Source: CAZPCZ01 sp964585225
GTDB lineage: Bacteria; Patescibacteriota; Patescibacteriia; JACPHY01
NCBI GenBank assembly: GCA_964585225.1
Contig: CAZPCZ010000038.1
Span: forward strand, 1-13,399
Direction: 5' to 3'
Length of the DNA: 13,399 nucleotides
The position numbers were made by a program, and so were the translations under genes. Below, piece by piece: positions 5,813 to 12,464 of this stretch. The notes beneath the pieces are model-generated. The model ran no database searches, was not told the DNA's origin, and saw only the letters and a program-made list of their open reading frames with translations. Positions within the stretch are counted from its first letter, which is position 1. Each line of letters begins with the position of its first letter.

Positions 5813-6463
5813 TCACTGCTTGAGCTGCGCTGCAGCGCGTTCGACCGCTGCTCGTGTCGCCACGACGACGTCCCGTTGGAGCACATCAATCGCGTTGAGG
5901 TGCGCAGCGTCGATACCACTCACGCGGGGCAAATTCTCCATGCTCCGTCGAACCGCCCGACGCTCCGACGGAAGGACGACGAGGACGGACGGCACGCGCT
6001 TCGCAACGTCGGCCCTTGCCACTGCGGTGCCGAGCACGCGCCTCGCCGATCGGGTCTTCCCGCCTTCCGGCGTGAAGTCATCGAGGATGACGAGTCGCTT
6101 GCTCGCCACCTTGTCCGAGAGCGCCATTCGGAGCGCGAGCCGGCGGACCTTCGCGTTCACCTTCTGGGTGAAGTTCCGCTCCGCTCGCGGGCCGAATACG
6201 ATCCCGCCACCGACCCACAGCGGCGAGCGAATCGAACCATGCCGCGCGCGACCGGTGTGCTTCTGCGCCCACGGCTTCTTCCCGCCACCGCGCACATCGC
6301 CGCGATGCTTCGTGTGCGCAATGGGATGCCGAGCATTCGCCGCATGCGCAACCGCAACCTGGTGGAGCACCGCTGCCTTCGGAGCCACGCCGAACACCTC
6401 CGGTGGGAGCTCCATGGTGCCAGTCTGCTCGCCTGTTTGGTTGTAGATGGGAACGAAGGGCAT
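5813..6463 (-). CDS. rplD: 50S ribosomal protein L4
   Basis: This 216-residue protein is of normal L4 length. It has the tunnel-reaching loop HTKHRGDVRGGGKKPWAQKH followed by TGRARHGSIRSPLWVGGG and VFGPRAERNF. The body continues with LALRMALSDKVASKRLVILD. L4 reaches the tunnel constriction opposite L22, and in E. coli it represses the S10 operon; whether it does so here is not shown. The start is 6 bases after the rplC stop. A GGAAG sequence lies about 9 bases upstream of the ATG, one of the few Shine-Dalgarno-like matches in the window. Confidence 0.97.
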   Translation of the reverse strand: MPFVPIYNQTGEQTGTMELPPEVFGVAPKAAVLHQVAVAHAANARHPIAHTKHRGDVRGGGKKPWAQKHTGRARHGSIRSPLWVGGGIVFGPRAERNFTQKVNAKVRRLALRMALSDKVASKRLVILDDFTPEGGKTRSARRVLGTAVARADVAKRVPSVLVVLPSERRAVRRSMENLPRVSGIDAAHLNAIDVLQRDVVVATRAAVERAAAQLKQ

Positions 6464-6469
6464 ACGACA

Positions 6470-7120
6470 TCACTTCCAATGTCCCTCGTACGTCCGCACT
6501 TCGAGGAGCGCGCCGCGTGCACCCGGCACCGCGCCCTTCACGATGAGTTCATGTCGATCAGGATCCACATGAACAACTTCCAATCCCTTCACGGTGATGC
6601 GATCGCCACCCATCCGCCCGGCCATCCGCATCCCCTTGATCACGTGCCCCTTCCCATGGCGGCCACCACCACCGATCGAGCCCGGCTCTCGGTGCGCATG
6701 CTTGGTCCCGTGACTCGCGTCCTGCCCATGGAAGTGGTGTCGCTTCATGACACCGGCAAACCCTTTCCCCTTCGACACCCCGCTGACCTGGACATGGTCA
6801 CCCGGCTTGAATATGGAGACGTCAACGTGATCGCCCACCTTCCATTCCAAGGACTCTTCACTCTTCACTCGTCCCTCATCACTCGTACGGAATTCCCGGA
6901 GCCATCGGAACATCCCGGCTCCCCGTACGTGTCCCGCCATGGCCTTCGTCAATCGCTTCCGCGTCCCCGCACCAACTTGGACCGCCGCGTACCCATCACG
7001 GTCAAGCGTACGCACCTGCGTGACGACGCATGGCTCCACCGCGAGGACCGTCACCGGAACCGCAACATCACCCGCCCACCGCTGCTCCATCTTCACTTTT
7101 CTGGCGAGGAGAAACGCCAT
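6470..7120 (-). CDS. rplC: 50S ribosomal protein L3 with a repeat-coded loop
   Basis: The protein reads MAFLLARKVKMEQRWAGDV, VPVTVLAVEPCVVTQVRT, VSKGKGFAGVMKRHHFHGQD, ASHGTKHAHREPGSIGGGGR and KGHVIKGMRMAGRMGGDRIT. That is a clear L3, a primary 23S binder near the peptidyl-transferase centre. The ATG at 7120 is chosen since MAFLLARKVKM aligns with the usual MxxILGxKxGM start; an upstream in-frame ATG at 7153 has no family support. Between WLREFR and EWKVGDHVDV it carries TSDEGRVKSEESL, several residues more than usual, coded by five heptamers. It lies 216 bases downstream of rpsJ. Confidence 0.96.
   Translation of the reverse strand: MAFLLARKVKMEQRWAGDVAVPVTVLAVEPCVVTQVRTLDRDGYAAVQVGAGTRKRLTKAMAGHVRGAGMFRWLREFRTSDEGRVKSEESLEWKVGDHVDVSIFKPGDHVQVSGVSKGKGFAGVMKRHHFHGQDASHGTKHAHREPGSIGGGGRHGKGHVIKGMRMAGRMGGDRITVKGLEVVHVDPDRHELIVKGAVPGARGALLEVRTYEGHWK
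6853..6887. repeat. Five degenerate heptamers inside rplC
   Basis: The units ACTCTTC, ACTCTTC, ACTCGTC, CCTCATC and ACTCGTA follow each other without gaps. They code residues about 78-90 of L3, at a place where the family has a shorter linker. The same unit family occurs in rplV and in the rplW-rplB spacer. Confidence 0.85.
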
Positions 7121-7336
7121 AACGAAAACGCGATGGAAGCGCCGTGGCATCATCCGATCAGCATCGGATCATCCCACCGCGTATCCAATCGCGTCTCTCA
7201 ATCCATTCCGCACGAACCTCGTGGAGAGACTCATCTCGCAACCTTTGAATCGTGAATGCTCATCGGTCCGTGGCGGTTTTCGATTGGCGTAGGTCCGATG
7301 TCCATCGGACCGTCCAACCGATCCTTCCCACGCACC
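7121..7336. repeat. rpsJ-rplC spacer with two CCGAT hairpins
   Basis: This 216-base spacer is the longest in the window and holds no gene that I can support. It contains two perfect hairpins of similar composition. ATCCGAT (7152-7158) pairs with ATCGGAT (7163-7169) around a 4-base loop. GGTCCGAT (7292-7299) pairs with ATCGGACC (7304-7311), also around a 4-base loop. Neither is followed by a T-run on the minus strand, so they do not look like intrinsic terminators. I found no convincing promoter. Confidence 0.7.
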
Positions 7337-7795
7337 TCACATTTTGACCTCGATGCTCACGCCGGCTGGTAGGCTCAAGCTCGTGAGGACCTCAATCGTC
7401 TTCGGTGTCGGATCCACGATGTCGAGGAGGCGCTTGTGGATCCGCATCTCGTACTGGTCCCTCGCATCCTTGTCGATGAACGGCGATCGGTTCACCGTGT
7501 ACCGCCGCCGTTCCGTCGGGAGCGGGACTGGTCCACGGACGTTCGCGCCGCTCCGCTTCGCCGCCTCCACGATCGTCTTCGACGACTCATCGATGATCTT
7601 GTGGTCGTACGCACGAATCTTAATCCGAATCCGCGCGTGCTCCTCCTCTGCCTTCCCCCGCTTCGCTCGAGCCGGCTTCTGATCTGGCGTCGGCGCAACG
7701 ACCTCCGCCGGTGGCGGTGGAGTTGGCTTCCGACGCTTCGGCTTCGGCGCGGGAACCGGTGCGGTCATCGGTGTGGTCGATACGGTATCAGTCAT
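7337..7795 (-). CDS. rpsJ: 30S ribosomal protein S10 (NusE) with N-terminal extension
   Basis: The S10 core starts near residue 54 with ARIRIKIRAYDHKIIDESSK. It continues with GPVPLPTERRRYTVNRSPF, QYEMRIHKRLLDIVDPTPKT and SLPAGVSIEVKM. S10 is in the 30S head and doubles as the antitermination factor NusE. About 50 residues rich in P, K, A and T precede the core (152 in all, against about 100 usually). The start is uncertain: ATG at 7795 (MTDTVSTT) is preferred, while the ATG at 7822 lies at the edge of repeat DNA. Neither has T at -1 nor a Shine-Dalgarno sequence. It follows tuf. Confidence 0.94.
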   Translation of the reverse strand: MTDTVSTTPMTAPVPAPKPKRRKPTPPPPAEVVAPTPDQKPARAKRGKAEEEHARIRIKIRAYDHKIIDESSKTIVEAAKRSGANVRGPVPLPTERRRYTVNRSPFIDKDARDQYEMRIHKRLLDIVDPTPKTIEVLTSLSLPAGVSIEVKM

Positions 7796-7833
7796 GCGGG
7801 AAAAGGACAATGCGATCCTCATCTACGAATGAC

Positions 7834-7888
7834 ATCCGAATAACTCGAATATTCGGAGCATTTGGATGGGGATTCGGATCATTCGGAT
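7834..7888. repeat. ATCCGAAT/ATTCGGAT inverted repeat in the tuf-rpsJ spacer
   Basis: ATCCGAAT at 7834-7841 is the exact reverse complement of ATTCGGAT, which occurs twice (7872-7879 and 7881-7888). The 10-base perfect palindrome CGAATATTCG lies between them. The element ends 2 bases before the tuf stop codon. No T-run follows it on the minus strand. Confidence 0.75.
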
Positions 7889-7890
7889 CG

Positions 7891-9087
7891 CTATTTCAGG
7901 ATTTTCGTCACCACCCCGGCGCCGACCGTCTTCCCGCCCTCGCGAATCGCAAACCGCTGCTTCTCTTCGAGCGCGATCGCCACGAGGAGCTTTACCGTGA
8001 TCGTCACCGTGTCACCCGGCATGACCATCTCGACGCCCTCGGGGAGCGACACTTCGCCGGTCACGTCCGTCGTCCGGAGGTAGAACTGCGGCTTGTACCC
8101 CTTGAAGAACGGCTTGTGCCGGCCGCCCTCCTCCTTCGTGAGTGCGTACACCTCGGCGGTGAACTCGGTGTGCGGCGTGACACTCCCACCCTTCGCGATG
8201 ACCTGCCCGCGCTCGATGTCCTCTTTCTTCACCCCGCGGAGGAGGAGCCCGACGTTGTCACCGGCGATCCCCTCGTCGAGCTGCTTGTTGAACATCTCGA
8301 TGCCGGTGACGACCGTCTTCGCCGTCGGCCGGAGCCCAATGATCTCCGTCTCCTCGTTCAGCTTCACCTTTCCGCGTTCGATGCGGCCGGTGGCGACAGT
8401 GCCGCGGCCTTCAATCGAGAAGATATCCTCAATCGGCATGAGGAATGGCTTGTCGGTCTCGCGTACCGGTTCCGGGATCTTCTCATCGAGCGCCGCGAGG
8501 AGGTCGAAGATCGGCTTCGACGCAGCATCGTCCTTCGGGTTCTCGAGCGCCTTCAGCGCGGACCCACGGATGACGGTGATCGCGTCACCGGGGAATTCGT
8601 ACTTCTTCAACAGGTCACGCACTTCCTCTTCGACGAGGTCAACGAGCTCCTTGTCGGCAACCTGATCCACCTTGTTGAGGAAGACGACGATCTGAGGGAC
8701 GCCGACCTGCCGCGCGAGCAGGATGTGTTCGCGCGTCTGCGGCATCGGGCCATCTGCAGCAGAGACGACGAGAATCGCGCCGTCCATCTGCGCCGCGCCG
8801 GTGATCATGTTCTTCACGTAGTCCGCGTGCCCCGGGCAATCAATGTGGGCGTAGTGGCGCTTGTCCGATTCGTACTCGACGTGCGCAGTGTTGATCGTGA
8901 TCCCACGCGCCTTCTCCTCCGGCGCGTTATCGATCTGGTCGATGCCCTTGTCCTGTGCGATCTTCCCGTGCGCGCGCAGAACCTGAAGGATCGCCGCAGT
9001 GAGCGACGTCTTCCCATGGTCGACGTGACCGATCGTCCCGACGTTGACGTGCGGCTTCGTCCGCTCGAATTTCTTTACTTCGGCCAT
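7891..9087 (-). CDS. tuf: Translation elongation factor EF-Tu
   Basis: This full-length 398-residue EF-Tu GTPase delivers aminoacyl-tRNA to the ribosomal A site. The GTPase motifs are all intact: GHVDHGKT (20-27), RGITI (61-65), DCPGH (83-87, with the catalytic His87) and NKVD (138-141). Domains 2 and 3 follow with EDIFSIEGRGTVATGRIERG and EEGGRHKPFFKGYKPQFYLR. It lies between the small unrecognised gene and rpsJ, so it appears as the last str gene and the first gene of the S10 run. A promoter-like sequence about 80 bases upstream could drive it separately. No Shine-Dalgarno sequence is visible. Confidence 0.99.
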   Translation of the reverse strand: MAEVKKFERTKPHVNVGTIGHVDHGKTSLTAAILQVLRAHGKIAQDKGIDQIDNAPEEKARGITINTAHVEYESDKRHYAHIDCPGHADYVKNMITGAAQMDGAILVVSAADGPMPQTREHILLARQVGVPQIVVFLNKVDQVADKELVDLVEEEVRDLLKKYEFPGDAITVIRGSALKALENPKDDAASKPIFDLLAALDEKIPEPVRETDKPFLMPIEDIFSIEGRGTVATGRIERGKVKLNEETEIIGLRPTAKTVVTGIEMFNKQLDEGIAGDNVGLLLRGVKKEDIERGQVIAKGGSVTPHTEFTAEVYALTKEEGGRHKPFFKGYKPQFYLRTTDVTGEVSLPEGVEMVMPGDTVTITVKLLVAIALEEKQRFAIREGGKTVGAGVVTKILK

Positions 9088-9166
9088 ATCGGTTTTCTAC
9101 AAAATTTCCGCTCAATGGCGAATAAAAAAAGGGTTTCGTGTAGCGATTCCCTCAAACGTTACCATC

Positions 9167-9194
9167 AGTGTACCATGAGCCAAAAAACGTGCAA
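9167..9194 (-). promoter_or_regulatory. Candidate tuf promoter (extended -10)
   Basis: On the minus strand TGGTACACT (9175-9167) gives an extended -10 element (TG, one base, TACACT; 4 of 6 to TATAAT). A weak -35 (TTGCAC, 3 of 6) lies 16 bases upstream inside the terminator stem. The GGTAC core is shared with the other two promoter candidates. It would give a leader of roughly 70 bases for tuf. Confidence 0.4.
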
Positions 9195-9209
9195 GATGGC
9201 CCTTGCCAC
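9182..9209 (-). terminator. Candidate intrinsic terminator after the small gene
   Basis: Read on the minus strand, GTG-G-CAAG pairs with CTTGCAC (7 bp with one bulged G) around a GGCCAT loop. One G and then six T follow. It begins 3 bases after the stop codon of the small gene, where a terminator is expected. The stem is modest, so termination may be partial. Confidence 0.6.
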
Positions 9210-9212
9210 AGG

Positions 9213-9593
9213 CTATTCTAACGGTTCCACGTAGAACCGATCCTCGTCCGGCGGTACGGCGTGGAGCGGCTCTGGAGAAAACCCTTCGATCGCGGCTGGC
9301 TGCTCCACGAGCACCGCTGGCTGCTGCGCTCGCCACGCCGCAAGCTCTGCGTTCGCTCGCTGGGCAACGGGGTCGAGCCCCGGCGCAATGGTTGGCGGCA
9401 GAGCAACGGTCGGTTCCGATCCGCGCGCATCCGCCCGCCATCCGCGCTCATCCGCGTTGCTCCCGAGGAGCTGTTCGTACTGCGAGAGCCCCATGAGGAC
9501 GAACGGCTGCTGGCTGTTCGGATCAACCACGATGAGCCGATCGCCGGTCTTCGCGGCGAGCTGGAGCAAATGGTTGAGGAGGGCTGGGTCCAT
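9213..9593 (-). CDS. Unrecognised small protein between fusA and tuf
   Basis: This 126-residue soluble protein has no domain I can name with confidence. It has an N-terminal helix (MDPALLNHLLQLAAKTGD), then a strand-turn-strand and helix, RLIVVDPNSQQPFVLMGL plus SQYEQLLG. A Pro/Ala-rich linker and a helix near DPVAQRANAELAAWRAQQ follow, and an acidic end, EDRFYVEPLE. The PFVLMGLSQYEQLL stretch loosely recalls Phd/YefM antitoxins, but no toxin partner is present. I recall similar short proteins in CPR genomes, unverified. It has its own promoter-like sequence, an AGAGG ribosome site 6 bases before ATG, and a terminator-like hairpin, so it looks like a separate unit. Its function is unknown. 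Confidence 0.8.
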   Translation of the reverse strand: MDPALLNHLLQLAAKTGDRLIVVDPNSQQPFVLMGLSQYEQLLGSNADERGWRADARGSEPTVALPPTIAPGLDPVAQRANAELAAWRAQQPAVLVEQPAAIEGFSPEPLHAVPPDEDRFYVEPLE

Positions 9594-9599
9594 ACAGGT

Positions 9600-9604
9600 C
9601 CTCT
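9600..9604 (-). promoter_or_regulatory. Shine-Dalgarno sequence of the small gene
   Basis: AGAGG lies 6 bases upstream of the ATG at 9593. It is notable because almost every ribosomal-protein gene here lacks such a sequence. It supports this start and this gene being real. Confidence 0.65.
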
Positions 9605-9611
9605 GACAATG

Positions 9612-9639
9612 ATGGTACCGCGTACGGGAGCGGAGTCAA
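9612..9639 (-). promoter_or_regulatory. Candidate promoter of the small gene
   Basis: On the minus strand TTGACT (9639-9634, 5 of 6 to TTGACA) is followed after 16 bases by TACCAT (9617-9612, 4 of 6 to TATAAT). Transcription would start about 9605, a few bases before the AGAGG ribosome site, giving a leader of only about 12 bases. Confidence 0.5.
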
Positions 9640-9650
9640 GGGGCTTCGTG

Positions 9651-9774
9651 AATTCCTAATTTCTAATTCCTAATTTCTAATCAATATCCAATACCTACCC
9701 AAGCACCAATGACCAATTTGGGCATTCTGACATTGGTCATTATTTAGAAATTAGAAATTCGTCATTAGAAATTC
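9651..9774. repeat. AT-rich nested inverted repeat in the fusA spacer
   Basis: This is an AT-rich island in GC-rich surroundings with a 7-base periodicity. TAATTTC and TAATTCC units lie on the left (9657-9681), and TTAGAAA units in opposite orientation on the right (about 9743-9774). In the middle, AATGACCAAT (9708-9717) pairs perfectly with ATTGGTCATT (9732-9741). The right arm runs into the fusA stop codon. The element lies between fusA and the promoter of the small gene. Confidence 0.85.
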
Positions 9775-11848
9775 ACTTTCTTTTTCCTTCCACGATCGCC
9801 TGCTCGACGTTCTTCGGGACCTCGGCGTAGTGGGCGAACTCCATCGTGGAGGTCGCGCGACCCTGCGTCATCGATCGGAGCTGCGTGACGTACCCGAACA
9901 TCTCCATGAGCGGCACGATCGCATCAACGACCTTCGCGTTCCCGCGATCCCGGAGCTCCTTAATCTGCGCCCGTCGCGCGTTGAGATCGCCGATGACGTC
10001 TCCCATGAACGGTTCCGGCGTCACGGCTTCGAGCGACATGATCGGTTCGAGGAGGATCGGCTTCGCGCGCTTCATCGCATCCTGGAACGCCATGGACCCC
10101 GCAATCTTGAACGCGATCTCGGACGAATCCACGTCGTGGTAGCTCCCGTCGGTCACCGCGACCTTCACATCAACGACCGGGTACCCGGCGAGCACGCCTT
10201 TCGCGATCGCCTCGCGGACGCCCTTCTCGATCGCGGGGATGAACTCCCGCGGGATGCGACCGCCGGTCACCTCATCAAGGAACTCGTAGCCTTTCCCCGT
10301 CTCGTTCGGCTCGACGCGGAGGAAGCAATGTCCGTACTGTCCGTGCCCGCCCGTCTGCTTGATGTACTTACCCTCGGCCTCTGCGGTCGCCTTCACCGTC
10401 TCCTTGAACGCGACCTGCGGCTTCCCGGTATTCACCTCGACTTTGAACTCGCGGCGCATGCGGTCGACGATGATGTCGAGGTGGAGCTCGCCCATGCCGG
10501 AGATAATCGTCTGGAGCGTCTCGTCATCCGTCCGCACCCGGAACGTCGGGTCTTCCTCCGCGAGCTTCTGGATCGCGGTGCCCATCTTCTCCTGGTCCGC
10601 CTTCGTCTTCGGTTCCACGGCGAGCGAAATGACCGGTTCGGGGAACGTCATCGCCTCGAGGACGATCGGGTGGTCGGGGTTGCAGAGCGTGTGGCCGGTG
10701 AACGTCCCCTTGAGTCCCACCGCGGCCGCGATCTCGCCCGCGTAGACCGCATCAACGTCCTCTCGCGCTGCTGCATGCATACGGACGATACGCCCGATGC
10801 GTTCCTTCTCCCCCGTCGACGTATTGAGGACGTAACTCCCGGAGTTGAGCATCCCGCTGTACACGCGGAAGTAGCAGAGTTTTCCGACGAATGGGTCCGT
10901 CGCCACCTTGAATGCGATCGCGGTGAACGGGGCATCATCGGATGCAGGACGCTCGATCGGTTCCTTCGTCTTCGGATGGAACCCCCGCACGGCGGGGAGG
11001 TCGAGCGGATTCGGGAGGTACGCAACGATCGCATCGAGGAGGAGCTGGACCCCCTTATTCTTTAATGCCGATCCGCAGAGGATCGGGATGAGCTCGAACC
11101 TGATCGTCGCAGCGCGGAGCACGCGGATGAGGTCGGCAGCCGATGGTGCCGTTCCGCCGAGGTACTGTTCGAGGAGCGACTCATCGTGCTGGACGATCGC
11201 CTCGACGAGCGCGTGCCGCGCCTCGCGGACGCGGTCCGCCATCTCCGGAGGGATCGGGATCTCCTCGTAATCCTTCCCGAGCTCGTCGGTCCACGCGTAC
11301 GCCTTCTCGGTCATGAGATCCACGACGCCGCGGAAGTCCGATTCGCGCCCGATGGGGAGCTGGATCGGGATCGCCTGCTTCGTGAGTCGCTCGTGGATGG
11401 ACGCGACGTCCGCGTCGAAATCCGCGCCGAGGCGATCGAGCTTGTTCACGAAGCAGATCCGCGGCACGCGGTACTTATCCGCCTGCCGCCACACGGTCTC
11501 GGACTGCGGCTCGACGCCCGCGACGCCGTCGAACACGACGACCGCGCCGTCGAGTACGCGGAGTGAGCGCTGGACCTCAATGGTGAAATCAATGTGCCCG
11601 GGCGTGTCAATGAGGTTCAACCGGTGGTCTTTCCAGAAGAGCGTCGTCGCCGCGGCAGTGATCGTAATCCCGCGCTCACGCTCCTGCGCCATCCAGTCCA
11701 TCGTCGCCTCGCCCTCGTGGACCTCGCCAATTTTGTGCTTCTTCCCAGTATAAAAAAGGAGGCGCTCGGAGACCGTCGTCTTCCCAGCGTCGATGTGGGC
11801 GATGATCCCGATGTTGCGAGTCTTCTCGAGCGAATACTCACGGGGCAT
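9773..11848 (-). CDS. fusA: Translation elongation factor EF-G
   Basis: This complete 691-residue EF-G is the GTPase that drives translocation and, with RRF, ribosome recycling. The motifs are AHIDAGKT (17-24), RERGITI (57-63), DTPGH (81-85) and NKLD (135-138). Domain III reads EEDPTFRVRTDDETLQTIIS, then GMGELHLDIIVDRMRREFKV. Domain IV has KYIKQTGGHGQYGHCFLRVE, and domain V has EPIMSLEAVTPEPFMGDVIG. It is preceded directly by rpsG: the rpsG stop is 7 bases upstream, and an 8-bp hairpin covers that junction. No Shine-Dalgarno sequence is visible. The length and gene order are typical. Confidence 0.99.
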   Translation of the reverse strand: MPREYSLEKTRNIGIIAHIDAGKTTVSERLLFYTGKKHKIGEVHEGEATMDWMAQERERGITITAAATTLFWKDHRLNLIDTPGHIDFTIEVQRSLRVLDGAVVVFDGVAGVEPQSETVWRQADKYRVPRICFVNKLDRLGADFDADVASIHERLTKQAIPIQLPIGRESDFRGVVDLMTEKAYAWTDELGKDYEEIPIPPEMADRVREARHALVEAIVQHDESLLEQYLGGTAPSAADLIRVLRAATIRFELIPILCGSALKNKGVQLLLDAIVAYLPNPLDLPAVRGFHPKTKEPIERPASDDAPFTAIAFKVATDPFVGKLCYFRVYSGMLNSGSYVLNTSTGEKERIGRIVRMHAAAREDVDAVYAGEIAAAVGLKGTFTGHTLCNPDHPIVLEAMTFPEPVISLAVEPKTKADQEKMGTAIQKLAEEDPTFRVRTDDETLQTIISGMGELHLDIIVDRMRREFKVEVNTGKPQVAFKETVKATAEAEGKYIKQTGGHGQYGHCFLRVEPNETGKGYEFLDEVTGGRIPREFIPAIEKGVREAIAKGVLAGYPVVDVKVAVTDGSYHDVDSSEIAFKIAGSMAFQDAMKRAKPILLEPIMSLEAVTPEPFMGDVIGDLNARRAQIKELRDRGNAKVVDAIVPLMEMFGYVTQLRSMTQGRATSTMEFAHYAEVPKNVEQAIVEGKRK

Positions 11849-11849
11849 A

Positions 11850-11873
11850 GCTCACTTACCAAGCAAAGTGAGC
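11850..11873 (-). promoter_or_regulatory. Hairpin at the rpsG stop / fusA start junction
   Basis: In the mRNA GCTCACTT, coding the S7 end, pairs perfectly over 8 bp with AAGTGAGC, which begins in the rpsG stop codon and ends one base before the fusA ATG. The loop is 8 bases. Ribosomes finishing rpsG would melt it, so it could couple fusA translation to rpsG. This role is an inference from position only. Confidence 0.6.
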
Positions 11874-12323
11874 AAATGCTCTATTCGCTTCTGCCATGCG
11901 GGCAACGTCCATCCGCTTCTTCACCGCTGCCCCCTCGTTGTTCGACGCCGCGAGGAGCTCCTCACCGAGCTTCTCGGCCATCGGCTTCCCCTTCTGCGAA
12001 CGCGCGGCGCCGAGGATCCAGCGGAATGCGAGCGCCTGCCGCCGTTCACCGCGCACGGGGAACGGGATCTGGTAGTTCGCGCCACCGACGCGCTTCGATT
12101 TCACCTCCATGGCCGGGGCGACGTTCTTGATTGCGGCGGCGAACACCTCGAGCGGATCGCGCTTGGCCTTGGTCTGGATGCGATCGAGCGCGCCATACAC
12201 AATCGCCTGTGCGGTCGATTTCTTCCCGCCGTACATGACGTAGTTCGTGAACTTCGCAATCGCCACCGACCCGTACTTCGGATCGGGCGCAATGTTCCGA
12301 CGTGGAGCTTTCTTGTGTCGCAT
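11856..12323 (-). CDS. rpsG: 30S ribosomal protein S7
   Basis: This 155-residue protein is a standard S7, the primary binder of the 16S 3' major domain near the E site. Motifs are MRHKKAPRRNIAPDPKYGS, FTNYVMYGGKKSTAQAIVY, AIKNVAPAMEVKSKRVGGA, YQIPFPVRGERRQALAFRWI and AEANRAFAHFAW. In E. coli S7 represses its own operon by binding the rpsL-rpsG spacer. Here that spacer holds a repeat element (12338-12426) instead, so regulation cannot be assumed to be the same. Confidence 0.98.
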   Translation of the reverse strand: MRHKKAPRRNIAPDPKYGSVAIAKFTNYVMYGGKKSTAQAIVYGALDRIQTKAKRDPLEVFAAAIKNVAPAMEVKSKRVGGANYQIPFPVRGERRQALAFRWILGAARSQKGKPMAEKLGEELLAASNNEGAAVKKRMDVARMAEANRAFAHFAW

Positions 12324-12337
12324 AGTGGTATCAGTCC

Positions 12338-12426
12338 GTCATTGCGAGGAGCCCGAAGGGCGACGTGGCAATCTCGCACCATGTTCCGCGTGAGATCCCT
12401 CGTCGCTTGCAGCTCCTCGGGATGAC
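12338..12426. repeat. 89-bp GTCATTGCGAGGAGC inverted-repeat element between rpsL and rpsG
   Basis: The ends are GTCATTGCGAGGAGC (12338-12352) and GCTCCTCGGGATGAC (12412-12426), complementary at 13 of 15 positions. Internal arms also pair (GCGACG with CGTCGC, ATCTC with GAGAT). From memory this resembles a palindromic repeat with GTCATTGCGAGGAGC...GCAATCTC wording that is scattered through the genomes of several unrelated bacterial groups. It codes for nothing visible and could be a non-autonomous mobile or REP-like unit. Confidence 0.75.
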
Positions 12427-12464
12427 CGCGTCGACAATGAAGCTGCCTTGCCGTTCCGACGCGG

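Noticed and set aside
5806..5919. A longer L23 starting inside rplD
   Set aside because: The extra residues overlap rplD codons and have no L23 resemblance; the ATG at 5805 is well placed after the rplD stop.
7121..7336. A small hidden gene or RNA in the rpsJ-rplC spacer
   Set aside because: No frame with a family match or ribosome site, and the two hairpins lack T-runs; I see only repeats.
9119..9160. A second terminator before tuf (T7 run after GGG...CCC)
   Set aside because: The stem is only about 3 bp with a large loop, and it would cut off tuf from its own candidate promoter.
9213..9593. Toxin-antitoxin system with the small protein as a Phd/YefM antitoxin
   Set aside because: Only a short stretch (PFVLMGLSQYEQLL) is reminiscent, and no toxin gene is adjacent on either strand.
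3481..11065. Long open frames on the plus strand (for example within 3481-4842, 5447-7255, 7711-9234 and 9830-11065)
   Set aside because: They lie exactly antisense to well-conserved genes, have Arg/His-rich composition typical of mirrored GC-rich codons, and match no family that I know.
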